64,000 bases of DNA. It comes from Paraburkholderia sp. IMGN_8 (lineage in GTDB: Bacteria; Pseudomonadota; Gammaproteobacteria; Burkholderiales; Burkholderiaceae). The notes below the pieces were generated by a model. It was not told the origin of the DNA. It did not search any database and saw only the letters and a program-made list of their open reading frames with translations. The DNA lies in the NCBI RefSeq assembly GCF_038050405.1, contig NZ_CP150900.1:2852001-2916000 (forward strand). Direction: 5' to 3'. Position 1 is the first letter of the stretch; each line of letters starts with the position of its first letter. The translations under genes were made by a program, and so were the position numbers. Shown piece by piece: positions 17,781 to 25,851 of the stretch.

Positions 17781-17871
17781 GATGACTTACTGCGTCGGTT
17801 GAACGATGCCGTGCCGTACGAGCGTTCGTGCGCGCATCGATGGACGGAAAAGCTGGGGGCCGGCGCGTGCG

Positions 17872-18369
17872 TCACTGAATGTTCTCCGGGTTGAGTTGTA
17901 CGGTGGCGCTGCTCGACAGGGTGTCCGGAATCGTGTAGCTCATAAGCGGCAATGTCGGCACCAGTGGATTGGTTTTGTAGTCGTAGGTCAGCGCGACGTT
18001 CACGCACTTCATCGCGTTGCCCGGGCCGCAGTTGGTGGAGGAAGACGCACACTGCGTGGTCTGCACCAGTGACGCGACCATCGCTTTCGCCGCGGTGCAG
18101 GCGGCCTGGGCACGATTGTCGAGCGCGGTTTGCAGCGAGGTGTTGCTCTGCCAGTTCAGCGCGGCGCGCGCGCCTTCTTCAGCTGCAAGCGTCAGATTCT
18201 GCTGCGCCACCATGACCAGACTGAAGGTGATGATTGCGTACAGAATCGTGAAGAACAGCGGGAACACCAGCACGAATTCAACGGCCGTGGCGCCACGCTG
18301 CGTGCGCAATCGGCGCGCATAGGCGCGCTTGAGCGGCGAGCGTGCGGGTTTCGTCGTTAGCGGCTTCAT
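17872..18369 (-). CDS. tadE: Pseudopilin-like protein TadE
   Basis: 165 residues. The ATG at 18367-18369 overlaps the peptidase stop (ATGA) and has GGAGGG five bases upstream. A basic leader (RLRTQRG) precedes the TadE motif ATAVEFVLVFPLFFTILYAIITF (given as one family block of membrane helix, residues 29-50), with the Gly before it a likely prepilin-peptidase site and Glu at +5. The periplasmic part has two Cys pairs (CASSSTNCG, KCVNVALTYDYKTNPLVP). TadE is a processed minor pilin required for pilus biogenesis. No separate tadF is present; tadG lies at the far end of the operon. Confidence 0.9.
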   Translation of the reverse strand: MKPLTTKPARSPLKRAYARRLRTQRGATAVEFVLVFPLFFTILYAIITFSLVMVAQQNLTLAAEEGARAALNWQSNTSLQTALDNRAQAACTAAKAMVASLVQTTQCASSSTNCGPGNAMKCVNVALTYDYKTNPLVPTLPLMSYTIPDTLSSSATVQLNPENIQ

Positions 18370-18866
18370 CGCAGCCCTCCGGCCAACCCTTGCAGCACAA
18401 GCCACGCGCTTGCCGCTACCGTGAGGCATGCGGCGTACGGCGTGGAAGCCTTGCCGGCAAGTTCGAAAGTCGGGCCGCCATGACGACCGAGGCCCGCGAG
18501 CCGCGTGCGGGTCGTGATCAACAGCCAGAGCGCGTGCACGCCGGCGGCGAGACTAGCAGCCATCCACAGGCCGAGCAGCGCGTGCATACCGCACCATGCG
18601 CCCAGTACCGCGAATACCTTGACGTCGGCCGCGCCCATTGCGCCGAGTGCGAAGAACGGCAACAACGCTGCGAGGCCGATCAGCGCACCGCATGCCGCCT
18701 GCCCCAACGACATGCCGAACGGTCCGCATTGAACCAGCGCACAGCCGAATGCCGCCGCCAGACCGGCAACGACAACTGAATTAGGAATACGCCTGCGGCG
18801 GCAGTCGCATATAGCGACTACCGCGGCCCAGGCAATAAATAACAAAATACCGACGGAAACATTCAT
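18366..18866 (-). CDS. tadV: Prepilin peptidase TadV/CpaA (A24 family)
   Basis: 166 residues from ATG 18864-18866, five or six membrane helices. The first catalytic aspartate sits in CDCRRRRIPN (near residues 19-28) after the opening helix, and the second in GAADVKVFAVLGAW (the GxGD position reads GAAD here, with Asp kept). It cleaves the Flp and TadE/TadG leader peptides on the cytoplasmic side of the inner membrane. It is the second gene of the pilus operon, between flp and tadE, and overlaps tadE. The Shine-Dalgarno is weak (GCGAG), so an upstream start cannot be fully excluded. Confidence 0.92.
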   Translation of the reverse strand: MNVSVGILLFIAWAAVVAICDCRRRRIPNSVVVAGLAAAFGCALVQCGPFGMSLGQAACGALIGLAALLPFFALGAMGAADVKVFAVLGAWCGMHALLGLWMAASLAAGVHALWLLITTRTRLAGLGRHGGPTFELAGKASTPYAACLTVAASAWLVLQGLAGGLR

Positions 18867-19005
18867 CTCGCACTCGACAGGCGAAGCAACGCCATGTGAG
18901 TTGCAATGCAATTCACATTAATTGTTCTGGCAATGCTTTGAAAGCCACGAAGCGAGCGGACGCAAGAACGCCGGCCGCTCCGTGGCGTTTTCAGAATGCT
19001 TGTTA

Positions 19006-19185
19006 CTAGCTTGCTGCTGGCGTCTTTATCAAACCTGCCAGGTCGCTCAGTACGTTATTGAGGTTGGTACCGATGGAACCAACCGACGTAGCGATGACAA
19101 GCACAACTAACCCCGCAATCAGACCATACTCGATGGCCGTAACGCCTTTGTTATCTCTCAGAAAGCGTTTTGTGAAATTTTTCAT
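19006..19185 (-). CDS. flp: Flp-type major pilin
   Basis: 59 residues, under the usual length cutoff for gene finding but unmistakable. The start ATG at 19183-19185 has GAGGG five bases upstream. The leader MKNFTKRFLRDNKG is followed by VTAIEYGLIAGLVVLVIA, the Flp pilin motif with the Glu-Tyr pair at +5/+6, so cleavage by the prepilin peptidase after Gly14 is expected. The rest (TSVGSIGTNLNNVLSDLAGLI) is the short amphipathic tail that forms the outer face of the filament. It is the first gene of the minus-strand pilus operon. It has a single 140-base gap to the peptidase gene, which may allow higher pilin expression by processing or termination. Confidence 0.96.
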   Translation of the reverse strand: MKNFTKRFLRDNKGVTAIEYGLIAGLVVLVIATSVGSIGTNLNNVLSDLAGLIKTPAAS

Positions 19186-19511
19186 TGTGACCCTCGGACT
19201 TCATCTATTTCGTTTGTATTCGTGCTGCATCAGATGACCGGTGCCCTCAGCGTCGCGAACCAGTGGTCTCTCACTTCCTGGTCCTGCTTGTTGCGCTGCA
19301 GTAGCCCCTCGCCTCGCAGCCGGTTCAATTAAACGGATATCTCGTGGCTGTCTGTTCGATTGCGCACCTCCCTCGTCAATCCGTGATGCTTCCGGGTTTT
19401 ATAGCCGAACAATCTTATTTAAGCAATTGTCCGCTGCACCGAACTTCATGCCATATGCGTTTTGTGTGCGCACTCAGGTTAACGGTAGACAGTGCGCTGC
19501 AGCACATAGGA

Positions 19512-19526
19512 CTAACCATAGGTTAG
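19512..19526. promoter_or_regulatory. Perfect 6-bp inverted repeat, CTAACC-ATA-GGTTAG
   Basis: A 15-base dyad in the flp/lipoprotein divergent region, of a size suited to a dimeric regulator. No adjacent T-run, so not a terminator. Confidence 0.45.
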
Positions 19527-19541
19527 ATTCGCTGCACTAAT

Positions 19542-19588
19542 TATCTGTTTGAACAGATATTTGCTTGAACAGATATTTGTTTGAACCG
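19542..19588. promoter_or_regulatory. Overlapping palindrome and 16-bp tandem repeat
   Basis: TATCTGTT-TG-AACAGATA (19542-19559) is a perfect 8-bp dyad. Its right half begins a tandem array: TTGAACAGATATTTGC (19549-19564), TTGAACAGATATTTGT (19565-19580) and a half copy TTGAACCG. Repeated half-sites at a fixed 16-base period between two divergent surface operons look like an operator array. Confidence 0.55.
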
Positions 19589-19877
19589 AACGTTTCAAGC
19601 GCATTTCGTCCCTTCGCCTGTCTTGCGTTACGCCGTTCACCGTAACGGCGCCTGCGGCTCGTTACGTGACGCGACCCCTCGCATATGCTCCGGGCATCGA
19701 TTTTGCAGCGGGTATCTGGTTTAGCAAAAACTCCATCTACTACCCGCAAAGCCATACTGCATTTGGCTTGACGCCTTGTCGCAGGCAAATCTCGTGGATT
19801 GATCCGCAGAAATGGCACGCCTCGTGCAGAGGTAGTCACGCAGCAATATCCAACAACAGATGCGATGCGAGGGCAGC

Positions 19878-21470
19878 ATGACCATTCAAACGAGCAACAA
19901 CACGATACGCGTATCCCTGATCGCGGCCAGCGTAGCCGCGATGCTTTCTCTTGGTGCTTGCGGAGGCTCCGGAAGCCTGAGTTCCGGCACCGGCAGCAAC
20001 GGTAGCGGTAGCAGCGCCGGCGGTGCGCTCTCCACCACCGCCAGCGGCAGCGGTTCGATGGGCTCGGGCGGCTCCGGTACCACTACCGGCAGCACCGATT
20101 CGGGCAGCGGCTCAGGCACCGGAACAGGAACGGGAACGGGAACGGGAACCGGCTCGACTGCGGTCGCGAATGCGCTTGGCACGGTCGTGGGCAACAACGG
20201 CGGCGTGGTCAGCGATGCAGGGTCGACGGTCTCGGGCATCGGCACCGTGATCGGCTCGCAAACTCTCCCGGGCGTCAGCACGCAAACTACCCAATCCGCG
20301 GGCGGCATCGTGCAGGAAGTCGGCGCGGCAGTCTCGACGCTCGGCAACGGCGTGTCGCAAGGCCTCGGCCAACTCGGCACCGGCGGCAATGCGGTCGGCA
20401 CCACGGTCTCGAGCGTGGGCGGCGTGGTCGGTCATGTCGGCGGCGCAGTGACGGATGCCGGCAGCCTCGTGACGAGTCTCGGCAGCGGCCCGCTCGCGCC
20501 GCTCGCAGCGATCACCACGCCGCTTGGCGGCGTCGTCAGCACGATCGGCGGCGCGCTCACCAACGGCGGCAGCACGCTCACCACCGCGCTCTCGACGGGC
20601 CCGGTCCAGCAAGTCACACAAACCCTCAGCACCGCCATCACACCAATTACGTCGATGGTGGCGGCGACCACGCAGACGGTCGGCAACGTTACAGGCATCG
20701 GCGCGCCGGTCAACAACCTGCTCACGACGGTCGGCGGCGGACTCGGCAAGGCCGGCGCCCTGTTGAGCGCTACGGGCGGCAACCCGGTCACGGCCGGGCT
20801 CGGCCATACCGTCTCCGATACGGGCACGATCGTTTCATCGGTCGGCGGTCTGCTGACCGGCGGCACCAGCGGCAACCCGCTCGCCCCGCTCACATCCGCA
20901 CTGGGCGGCTTGACCAGCGGCACCAGCAGCGGCCCGCTCGCGCCGGTCACCAGCGCGCTCGGCGGTCTGAGCGGCGGTACGTCCAGCAGCGGCCCGTTGG
21001 CGCCTGTCACCGGCCTGCTCTCGACGGTGACGAGCAGTCTGAGCGGCGCAACCGGCGGCGGCAGCAGCCCGCTCGCTCCCGTCACCGGCCTCGTTTCGAC
21101 CGTCACCGGCACGCTCGGCGGCGTGACCGGCGCCACCGGCGGCGCATCGGGCGGCAGCGGTAGCCCGTTGGCGCCTGTCACCGGCCTGCTCTCGAGCGTG
21201 ACGAGCGGTCTGAGCAGCGCAACCGGCGGCAGCAGCAGCCCGCTTGCCCCGGTCACCGGCCTCGTTTCGACCGTCACCGGCACGCTCGGCAGCGCGACCA
21301 CCACGGCGGCTGCAACACCGACGGCCGTCACCACCACGACCACCGCCTCGACCAGTTCGGGCGCCGGTGTGTCGCTGTCGGCCAGCGCCGGCAAAGGCTC
21401 GACGAGCAACCTGTTGGCACCGGTGACGTCGCTTGTCGGCGGACTGCTCGGCGGCCTCGGGAAGAAGTAA
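19878..21470 (+). CDS. Repeat-rich surface lipoprotein (paralog A)
   Basis: 530 residues from ATG 19878 (GAGGG upstream). A signal peptide ends in LSLGAC, a clear lipobox, so it should be lipidated. A linker of Gly/Ser/Thr, including about nine GT units, leads into a Val/Gly/Thr region with regular small-hydrophobic spacing (VGTTVSSVGGVVGHVGGAV), a block shared with the next gene (PVQQVTQTLSTAITPI, GIGAPVNNLL), and a C-terminal array of PLAPVT(G/S) units followed by a conserved LLAPVTSLVGGLL end. No enzyme motif is visible. Such proteins are often labelled collagen-like in databases, but I see no Gly-X-Y periodicity. It is divergent from flp and probably forms one operon with paralog B and the transporter. 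Surface display or secretion is inferred. Confidence 0.85.
   Translation: MTIQTSNNTIRVSLIAASVAAMLSLGACGGSGSLSSGTGSNGSGSSAGGALSTTASGSGSMGSGGSGTTTGSTDSGSGSGTGTGTGTGTGTGSTAVANALGTVVGNNGGVVSDAGSTVSGIGTVIGSQTLPGVSTQTTQSAGGIVQEVGAAVSTLGNGVSQGLGQLGTGGNAVGTTVSSVGGVVGHVGGAVTDAGSLVTSLGSGPLAPLAAITTPLGGVVSTIGGALTNGGSTLTTALSTGPVQQVTQTLSTAITPITSMVAATTQTVGNVTGIGAPVNNLLTTVGGGLGKAGALLSATGGNPVTAGLGHTVSDTGTIVSSVGGLLTGGTSGNPLAPLTSALGGLTSGTSSGPLAPVTSALGGLSGGTSSSGPLAPVTGLLSTVTSSLSGATGGGSSPLAPVTGLVSTVTGTLGGVTGATGGASGGSGSPLAPVTGLLSSVTSGLSSATGGSSSPLAPVTGLVSTVTGTLGSATTTAAATPTAVTTTTTASTSSGAGVSLSASAGKGSTSNLLAPVTSLVGGLLGGLGKK
20993..21300 (+). repeat. 171-bp higher-order repeat, two copies
   Basis: Copies begin at 20993 and 21164 with near-identical DNA (CCCGTTGGCGCCTGTCACCG at both starts). 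Each encodes 57 residues containing two PLAPVTGL(L/V)S units. The low divergence suggests recent duplication or gene conversion. Confidence 0.75.
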
Positions 21471-21627
21471 GCGAAACCATCGAAGCGATTGTAGCCAGCA
21501 CCACCCGGAGTGCGGCCCGCCAGCCGCGCCCGGCTCTGCCTGACCTGAGCCGCGCCGCTCAGTCACCCGATGCACCGGCGCGCGGAAACAACCGCACACA
21601 ACACCTGGAAGACACTGAGGAGCAAAC

Positions 21628-23034
21628 ATGTCCACCCAACGTTTTTTTATTCTCCATGCGACGTGCGCGACGGTGTCGTCGTTGCGCGCGCCGTTGATCG
21701 CCGTTGCGGTCGCCGGGTTGCTCGCCGCGTGTGGCGGCGACGGCGTCACCGCGCCACCGAGCGCATCCAGCAGCGGTAGCGCCAGCGGCGGGGGTTCGAC
21801 CAGCGGCGGCCCGCCCACCACCACGACGTCGGGCACCAGCGGCCTCGGCACCGTCGCCGCGCAGACCACCAACGACCTCGGCAGCACGATCGCCGCGCAG
21901 ACCATCCCAGGCCTCAGTCCGCAAGTCACGCAAGGTCTCGGCAACGCAGTGTCGAGCACCAGCAGCACGCTGGGCTCGCTGGCCGACGCCGTGAGCAGCG
22001 GCGTCGGCCAGATCGGCTCCACCTCCGACCCGGTCGGCACCACGGTCGCCGGACTCGGCTCGGTGGTCAGCTCGACGAGCGGCGTCGTGCAAGGTCTGAG
22101 CACCGCCGTAGGCGGTTTGGGCACCGGCAATCTCGCGCCGCTGTCGCCGCTCACCACACCGCTCGCGGGCGCGCTATCGACCACCGCGGGAGCGCTGAAC
22201 GCCGGTGGCGCGACGCTTGGCAACGTGCTGGGCTCGGCGCCCGTGCAACAGCTCACCCAACCGATCAGCACCGCGATCACCCCGATCGTGACGACCGCCG
22301 GACTCGTGACGCAAGCCGTCGGCACGCAGACCGGCCTCGGCGCGCCGATCGGCGGCGTGCTTGCACAAGTCGGCGGCGCATTGAGCTCGGCTGGCTCGCA
22401 AGTCGGCTCCGCGACGGATAACCCGGTCGGCGCCGACCTCGGCACGCTGGTCGGTTCGCTCGGCAACACCGTGACGAACACGGGCGGTCTCGTCAATCCG
22501 AACGGACCGAACGGCGCGATGCCGATTCCCGGCCTGATTACAAGTCTCGTCGGCGGCACGACGGTGAACGTCGCCAATGGGCCGCCTGCCAACGGCAGCC
22601 CGCTCGGCCCGCTGCAAAGCACAGCGGCGAGTCTCGGGCTCGGCAACAATCCGCTCGGCTCGCTGTCGACGCTGCTTGGCGGAACGCCGCTGTCGGGCTT
22701 GACGTCGGCGCTGAACGGCACGCCGCTGAGTTCGCTGACATCCACGCTGAACAGTACGCCGTTGAGTTCGCTGACTTCAGCGTTGGGAGGCACGACGGGT
22801 AGCTCGACGAGTCCGTTGTCGTCGCTGACGGGTGCGCTTTCCGGCGTCACCAGCAGTACGTCCGGCAGCGGTGCGGGCGGCCAGCTGCTCGCGCCCGTGA
22901 CCGCGCTAGTCGGCCAGTTGACCGGCACGCTCAGCTCGGCTGCAGGTTCGACGAGCGGCTCGAGTGGCTCAAGCGGCTCGACGAATGGCGTCACGACGCT
23001 GCTCGGCGGCTTACTGCCGGTGAGCCATAAATAG
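21628..23034 (+). CDS. Repeat-rich surface lipoprotein (paralog B)
   Basis: 468 residues with GAGGAG before the ATG. The N-terminal membrane helix ends in AGLLAACGG, a good lipobox near residue 35. The domain order copies the preceding gene: Ser/Gly linker, TIPGLSPQVTQGLG (against TLPGVSTQTTQSAG in paralog A), NLAPLSPLTTPLAGAL, PVQQLTQPISTAITPI, GLGAPIGGVL, then a short repeat array with TPLSGLTSALNG, TPLSSLTSTLNS and TPLSSLTSALGG, and an end block LLAPVTALVGQL. It is therefore a tandem paralog whose repeat arrays have diverged while the central block is kept. It lies 157 bases after paralog A and 251 before the transporter. Function unknown; likely cell-surface. Confidence 0.85.
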   Translation: MSTQRFFILHATCATVSSLRAPLIAVAVAGLLAACGGDGVTAPPSASSSGSASGGGSTSGGPPTTTTSGTSGLGTVAAQTTNDLGSTIAAQTIPGLSPQVTQGLGNAVSSTSSTLGSLADAVSSGVGQIGSTSDPVGTTVAGLGSVVSSTSGVVQGLSTAVGGLGTGNLAPLSPLTTPLAGALSTTAGALNAGGATLGNVLGSAPVQQLTQPISTAITPIVTTAGLVTQAVGTQTGLGAPIGGVLAQVGGALSSAGSQVGSATDNPVGADLGTLVGSLGNTVTNTGGLVNPNGPNGAMPIPGLITSLVGGTTVNVANGPPANGSPLGPLQSTAASLGLGNNPLGSLSTLLGGTPLSGLTSALNGTPLSSLTSTLNSTPLSSLTSALGGTTGSSTSPLSSLTGALSGVTSSTSGSGAGGQLLAPVTALVGQLTGTLSSAAGSTSGSSGSSGSTNGVTTLLGGLLPVSHK

Positions 23035-23124
23035 TCCGCATAAATCGTTTGTCTACGTTGCGCGCATAAGCCGTTCCCGCATCACCGGTCTCATTACGCA
23101 GCGCGCATACGCAGTCCGCTTCAC

Positions 23125-23174
23125 CACGTGCTCCGCGGTTTCGCAGCCGATGCTCAAGCCCAACGGAGCACGTG
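23125..23174. other. 11-bp perfect inverted repeat upstream of the transporter gene
   Basis: CACGTGCTCCG (23125-23135) and CGGAGCACGTG (23164-23174), 28-base loop, without a T-run. It could be an mRNA stem between paralog B and the transporter, or a paired binding site; each arm contains the CACGTG palindrome. Confidence 0.55.
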
Positions 23175-23285
23175 ACGTAATAGATGCAAGCATGGCAGCA
23201 TGCATCGAGCCATACATAAGCGATCGCGACCAGCCCAGCCAGGCAGCACGCTCGCACGACAAGAACGGCATACGAGGAAAATCCG

Positions 23286-24995
23286 ATGAAACTCGGGTAC
23301 GGTAGCAAATGGACCTTCGTGCTCGCAGCCATTGCGGCAAGCGCATTGCAGATGGAGGCGCAAGCGCAGTCGCGCCCGGGCGGTTCCGCAGTCGGCGGCA
23401 ATCCTATGGACTCACTGCCACAGATCAAGGCGCCCGATAAAGGGCCGAACGTCACCCTGCAGGTCGCGCCGCAAGCTCCGCAACTTCAGGAACTGCTCGC
23501 CCGTCATATAACGCCTTCGCGCGTGCAGGTCGAAGGCGTGAAATCCATTCCGTTCGACGAAGTCGCGCAACGCTTCACGCCCCTCGTCGGCAAAGACACC
23601 ACCATCGGCGATCTGATCCGGGTGGCTAACGGCGTCACCAAGCTGTATCAGGACCGCGGCTACGCGCTCTCGTTCGCGTTCATCCCGGCACAAACTTTCG
23701 AAGACGGCGTGGTGCGCGTGACGGTGGTCGAAGGTTACGTATCCGCTGTCAAGGTGACGGGCAAGGCGGGCGCGGTCGAAGACAAGATCCGCGCGATCGC
23801 CGACCACATCACTGCCGACCGGCCATTGCGGCGCGCCACCTTCGAGCGTTACATCAATGTGCTGGGCCTGCTGCCCGGCGTGAAGGTCGCGGCCAACGTG
23901 CCGCCGCCGCAAAACACCGACGGCGCCACCACGCTCGAACTGAACGTGGATCGTAAGCCGTTCAACGTCAGCACCGGCATCGACTTCAACCATCCCGGCG
24001 TGCAAGGCCTGCTGACCGCGACCGAGAACGGCCTGACCGCGCTCGGCGAACAATTGAGCGTGTCCGCGTTGCTGCCGAAAGGTCGGGACAACGTGACCTA
24101 TCTCGCCGCGCACGGCGCAGTGCCGATCGGCAGCAACGGGCTGATCGCGAAGATCGACGCGTCGCACTATCGCGGCAATCCGGTCGACAATCCCGGCCTA
24201 CCCGCTTACGTCGAGCGCACGGTCATCAACGACAAGGTCAGCGGCTCGCTCGCCTACCCCATTCTGTTGAGCAACACCCAAAGCGTGATCGGCACGGCCA
24301 CGGCCTACGCGTCGCACGACGAAGATCGCTACAACAACCACAACACCGGCGCGCAGATCGGCTTGCGTTCGCAAATTCGCGTGCTGCAATTACAGGCCGA
24401 CTACACCAGCGTGCAACCCACCCAGGTGCGCCGCGCGAGTGTCAATGTGGCGAAGGCGTTCGATATCCTGGGCGCGTCGAAATCCGGCGACTCGAACGTT
24501 CCCGGTGGGCCCGTCACCAATCCGGCTTCGATCAACTTCGTGCGGACCGGCGCGACTTTCTCGCAGACCAACGAGTGGCCGCTGAAGATCGGCACCGCCG
24601 TCTCGTTGACCGGTCAGTACAGCGGCGTATCGCTGCCGACCTCGGAACAGATCTCGTTCGGCGCGCAGCGTTTTGCGCAGGGCTATCAACCGGGCGAAGC
24701 GTCGGGGGATTCGGGCTGGGGTGCCATGTTCGAAGTCAACCGCGCGTTCACGCCCGGCTTCACGTACCTGCGCACGTTCACCCCGTACATATCGTTCGAC
24801 ATGGCGCGGGTATATCTGCATGCGGGCACGCCTTCGCCGTCGAGGCTGTCGTCGATTGCGTTCGGTTTCCGGATCTCGGATGCGAAGTACTACAGCCTGG
24901 ATTTGTCGGTCGCGAAAGCGGTCGGCGACGCGCCGGTGGAAAGCGCGTCGCGCAGCCCGCGCATCAACGCGACGTTCTCGTATCAACTGAACTGA
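23286..24995 (+). CDS. Two-partner secretion type outer-membrane transporter (ShlB/FhaC/HecB family)
   Basis: 569 residues. A signal peptide (FVLAAIAASALQMEAQAQ) is followed by two POTRA domains: ITPSRVQVEGVKSIPFDEVAQRF...GVTKLYQDRGYALSFAFIP...VRVTVVEGYVSAVKV (about 75-160) and VEDKIRAIADHITADRPLRRATFERYINVLGLLPG (to about 220). A 16-strand barrel follows, ending in FSYQLN with a terminal aromatic-rich strand. The L6 signature, normally (V/I)RG(Y/F), reads AQGY here (Gln465), although the following GDSGW is kept. These proteins export one large TpsA partner across the outer membrane. No TpsA gene with a TPS domain is present; the neighbours are the two repeat lipoproteins. Confidence 0.92.
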   Translation: MKLGYGSKWTFVLAAIAASALQMEAQAQSRPGGSAVGGNPMDSLPQIKAPDKGPNVTLQVAPQAPQLQELLARHITPSRVQVEGVKSIPFDEVAQRFTPLVGKDTTIGDLIRVANGVTKLYQDRGYALSFAFIPAQTFEDGVVRVTVVEGYVSAVKVTGKAGAVEDKIRAIADHITADRPLRRATFERYINVLGLLPGVKVAANVPPPQNTDGATTLELNVDRKPFNVSTGIDFNHPGVQGLLTATENGLTALGEQLSVSALLPKGRDNVTYLAAHGAVPIGSNGLIAKIDASHYRGNPVDNPGLPAYVERTVINDKVSGSLAYPILLSNTQSVIGTATAYASHDEDRYNNHNTGAQIGLRSQIRVLQLQADYTSVQPTQVRRASVNVAKAFDILGASKSGDSNVPGGPVTNPASINFVRTGATFSQTNEWPLKIGTAVSLTGQYSGVSLPTSEQISFGAQRFAQGYQPGEASGDSGWGAMFEVNRAFTPGFTYLRTFTPYISFDMARVYLHAGTPSPSRLSSIAFGFRISDAKYYSLDLSVAKAVGDAPVESASRSPRINATFSYQLN

Positions 24996-25218
24996 CGACG
25001 GAAAGTGCCGCGTTCTGATTAGAGGTTCCACTATCACACGGCACGCGCGCTTTCACGTATTCTGCGCTGACGGTGTTCAACAGATGCAGCTGACGTAGGA
25101 CCTGAGAGGCAACACGAGGCATCACGGCGGCTTATCGCCCAGGAGTGCCCAGGAGGGCACGAGATGCCAATAACGCCGCGCGACCATGATCGTGCGGATT
25201 TTTATCAAGGAGGAAGAC

Positions 25219-25704
25219 ATGACGCAATTCACTCAACGCGCTCGCGCAATCGTGCTCCGCACAGCCAAACATGCCGCCGTTGCCGGCGTGCTGCTCGCCA
25301 GCGCCGTCACCGCGATGGCGCAGGCCGACAGCCCGGTCGGCACCTGGCAAACCATCGACGATCATACCGGTCAGCCCAAGGCGCTCGTTCAGATCACCCA
25401 GGACAGCACAGGCTCGCTTAACGGCAAGGTGATCAAGGGGTTGGCCGCGAACGACCAACCGGATCGCCGCTGCACGGAATGCACCGACGCGCGCAAGGAT
25501 CAATTGATTCTCGGCATGACGATCATCAACGATATGAAAAAGGACGGCGACGGCTGGGATCAAGGGCAGATTCTCGACCCGGAAAACGGCAAGGTCTACA
25601 AGTGCAAGATGCACCTGGAAGACGGTGGGAACAAGCTGGTGGTGCGCGGCTATATCGGCGTATCGCTGCTTGGCCGCTCGCAGACGTGGGTTCGTCAGCA
25701 ATAG
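25219..25704 (+). CDS. Exported DUF2147 protein
   Basis: 161 residues with a very strong AAGGAGGAAGAC before ATG 25219. A signal peptide (AAVAGVLLASAVTAMAQA) ends near residue 37. The mature part follows the DUF2147 pattern: SPVGTWQTIDDHTGQPKALVQI, a Cys-pair loop (DRRCTECTD), QLILGMTIINDMKKDGDGWDQGQILDPENGKVYKCKM (in parts), and GYIGVSLLGRSQTWVR. The family is a small lipocalin-like barrel in the envelope with no agreed function. It lies 224 bases after the transporter and has its own terminator. Confidence 0.9.
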   Translation: MTQFTQRARAIVLRTAKHAAVAGVLLASAVTAMAQADSPVGTWQTIDDHTGQPKALVQITQDSTGSLNGKVIKGLAANDQPDRRCTECTDARKDQLILGMTIINDMKKDGDGWDQGQILDPENGKVYKCKMHLEDGGNKLVVRGYIGVSLLGRSQTWVRQQ

Positions 25705-25792
25705 TCCGCGCGTAGTTCAGGTATGAATGCCTGAGGTGCTGGGGTAGGTCGCCAGCATGCCGTTACTGCTGTCAGGACAGCATCAGAAGAAC

Positions 25793-25827
25793 CGGCCCAC
25801 GATCACCATCGTGCGGCCGTTTTTTTT
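25793..25827 (+). terminator. Rho-independent terminator after the DUF2147 gene
   Basis: CGGCCCACGAT, loop CACC, ATCGTGcGGCCG (one bulged base), then eight T. Confidence 0.88.
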
Positions 25828-25851
25828 GCTTGATTTGATTCGTTCGCGTCG

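Larger units (their letters stand above)
19186..19877. other. Divergent control region between flp and the repeat lipoproteins
   Basis: A 692-base gap without a gene I can support. It is AT-richer than the flanking genes around 19380-19600 and contains an inverted repeat and a tandem/inverted repeat described separately. I searched for a -24/-12 sigma-54 promoter facing flp and found none with correct spacing; TTGGCTTGACGCCTTGT near 19766 on the plus strand has spacing off by one base. Confidence 0.6.

Noticed and set aside
19758..19790. Sigma-54 promoter before the repeat lipoprotein
   Set aside because: TTGGCTTGACGCCTTGT has GG and the second element one base out of the strict -24/-12 spacing.
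20835..22994. 719-codon open frame antisense to both repeat lipoproteins
   Set aside because: It is open only because the GC-rich repeats on the plus strand avoid the codons that would give stops on this frame. Its product is Pro/Val/Leu then Arg/Ala noise, has no ribosome site, and crosses two real genes and their gap.
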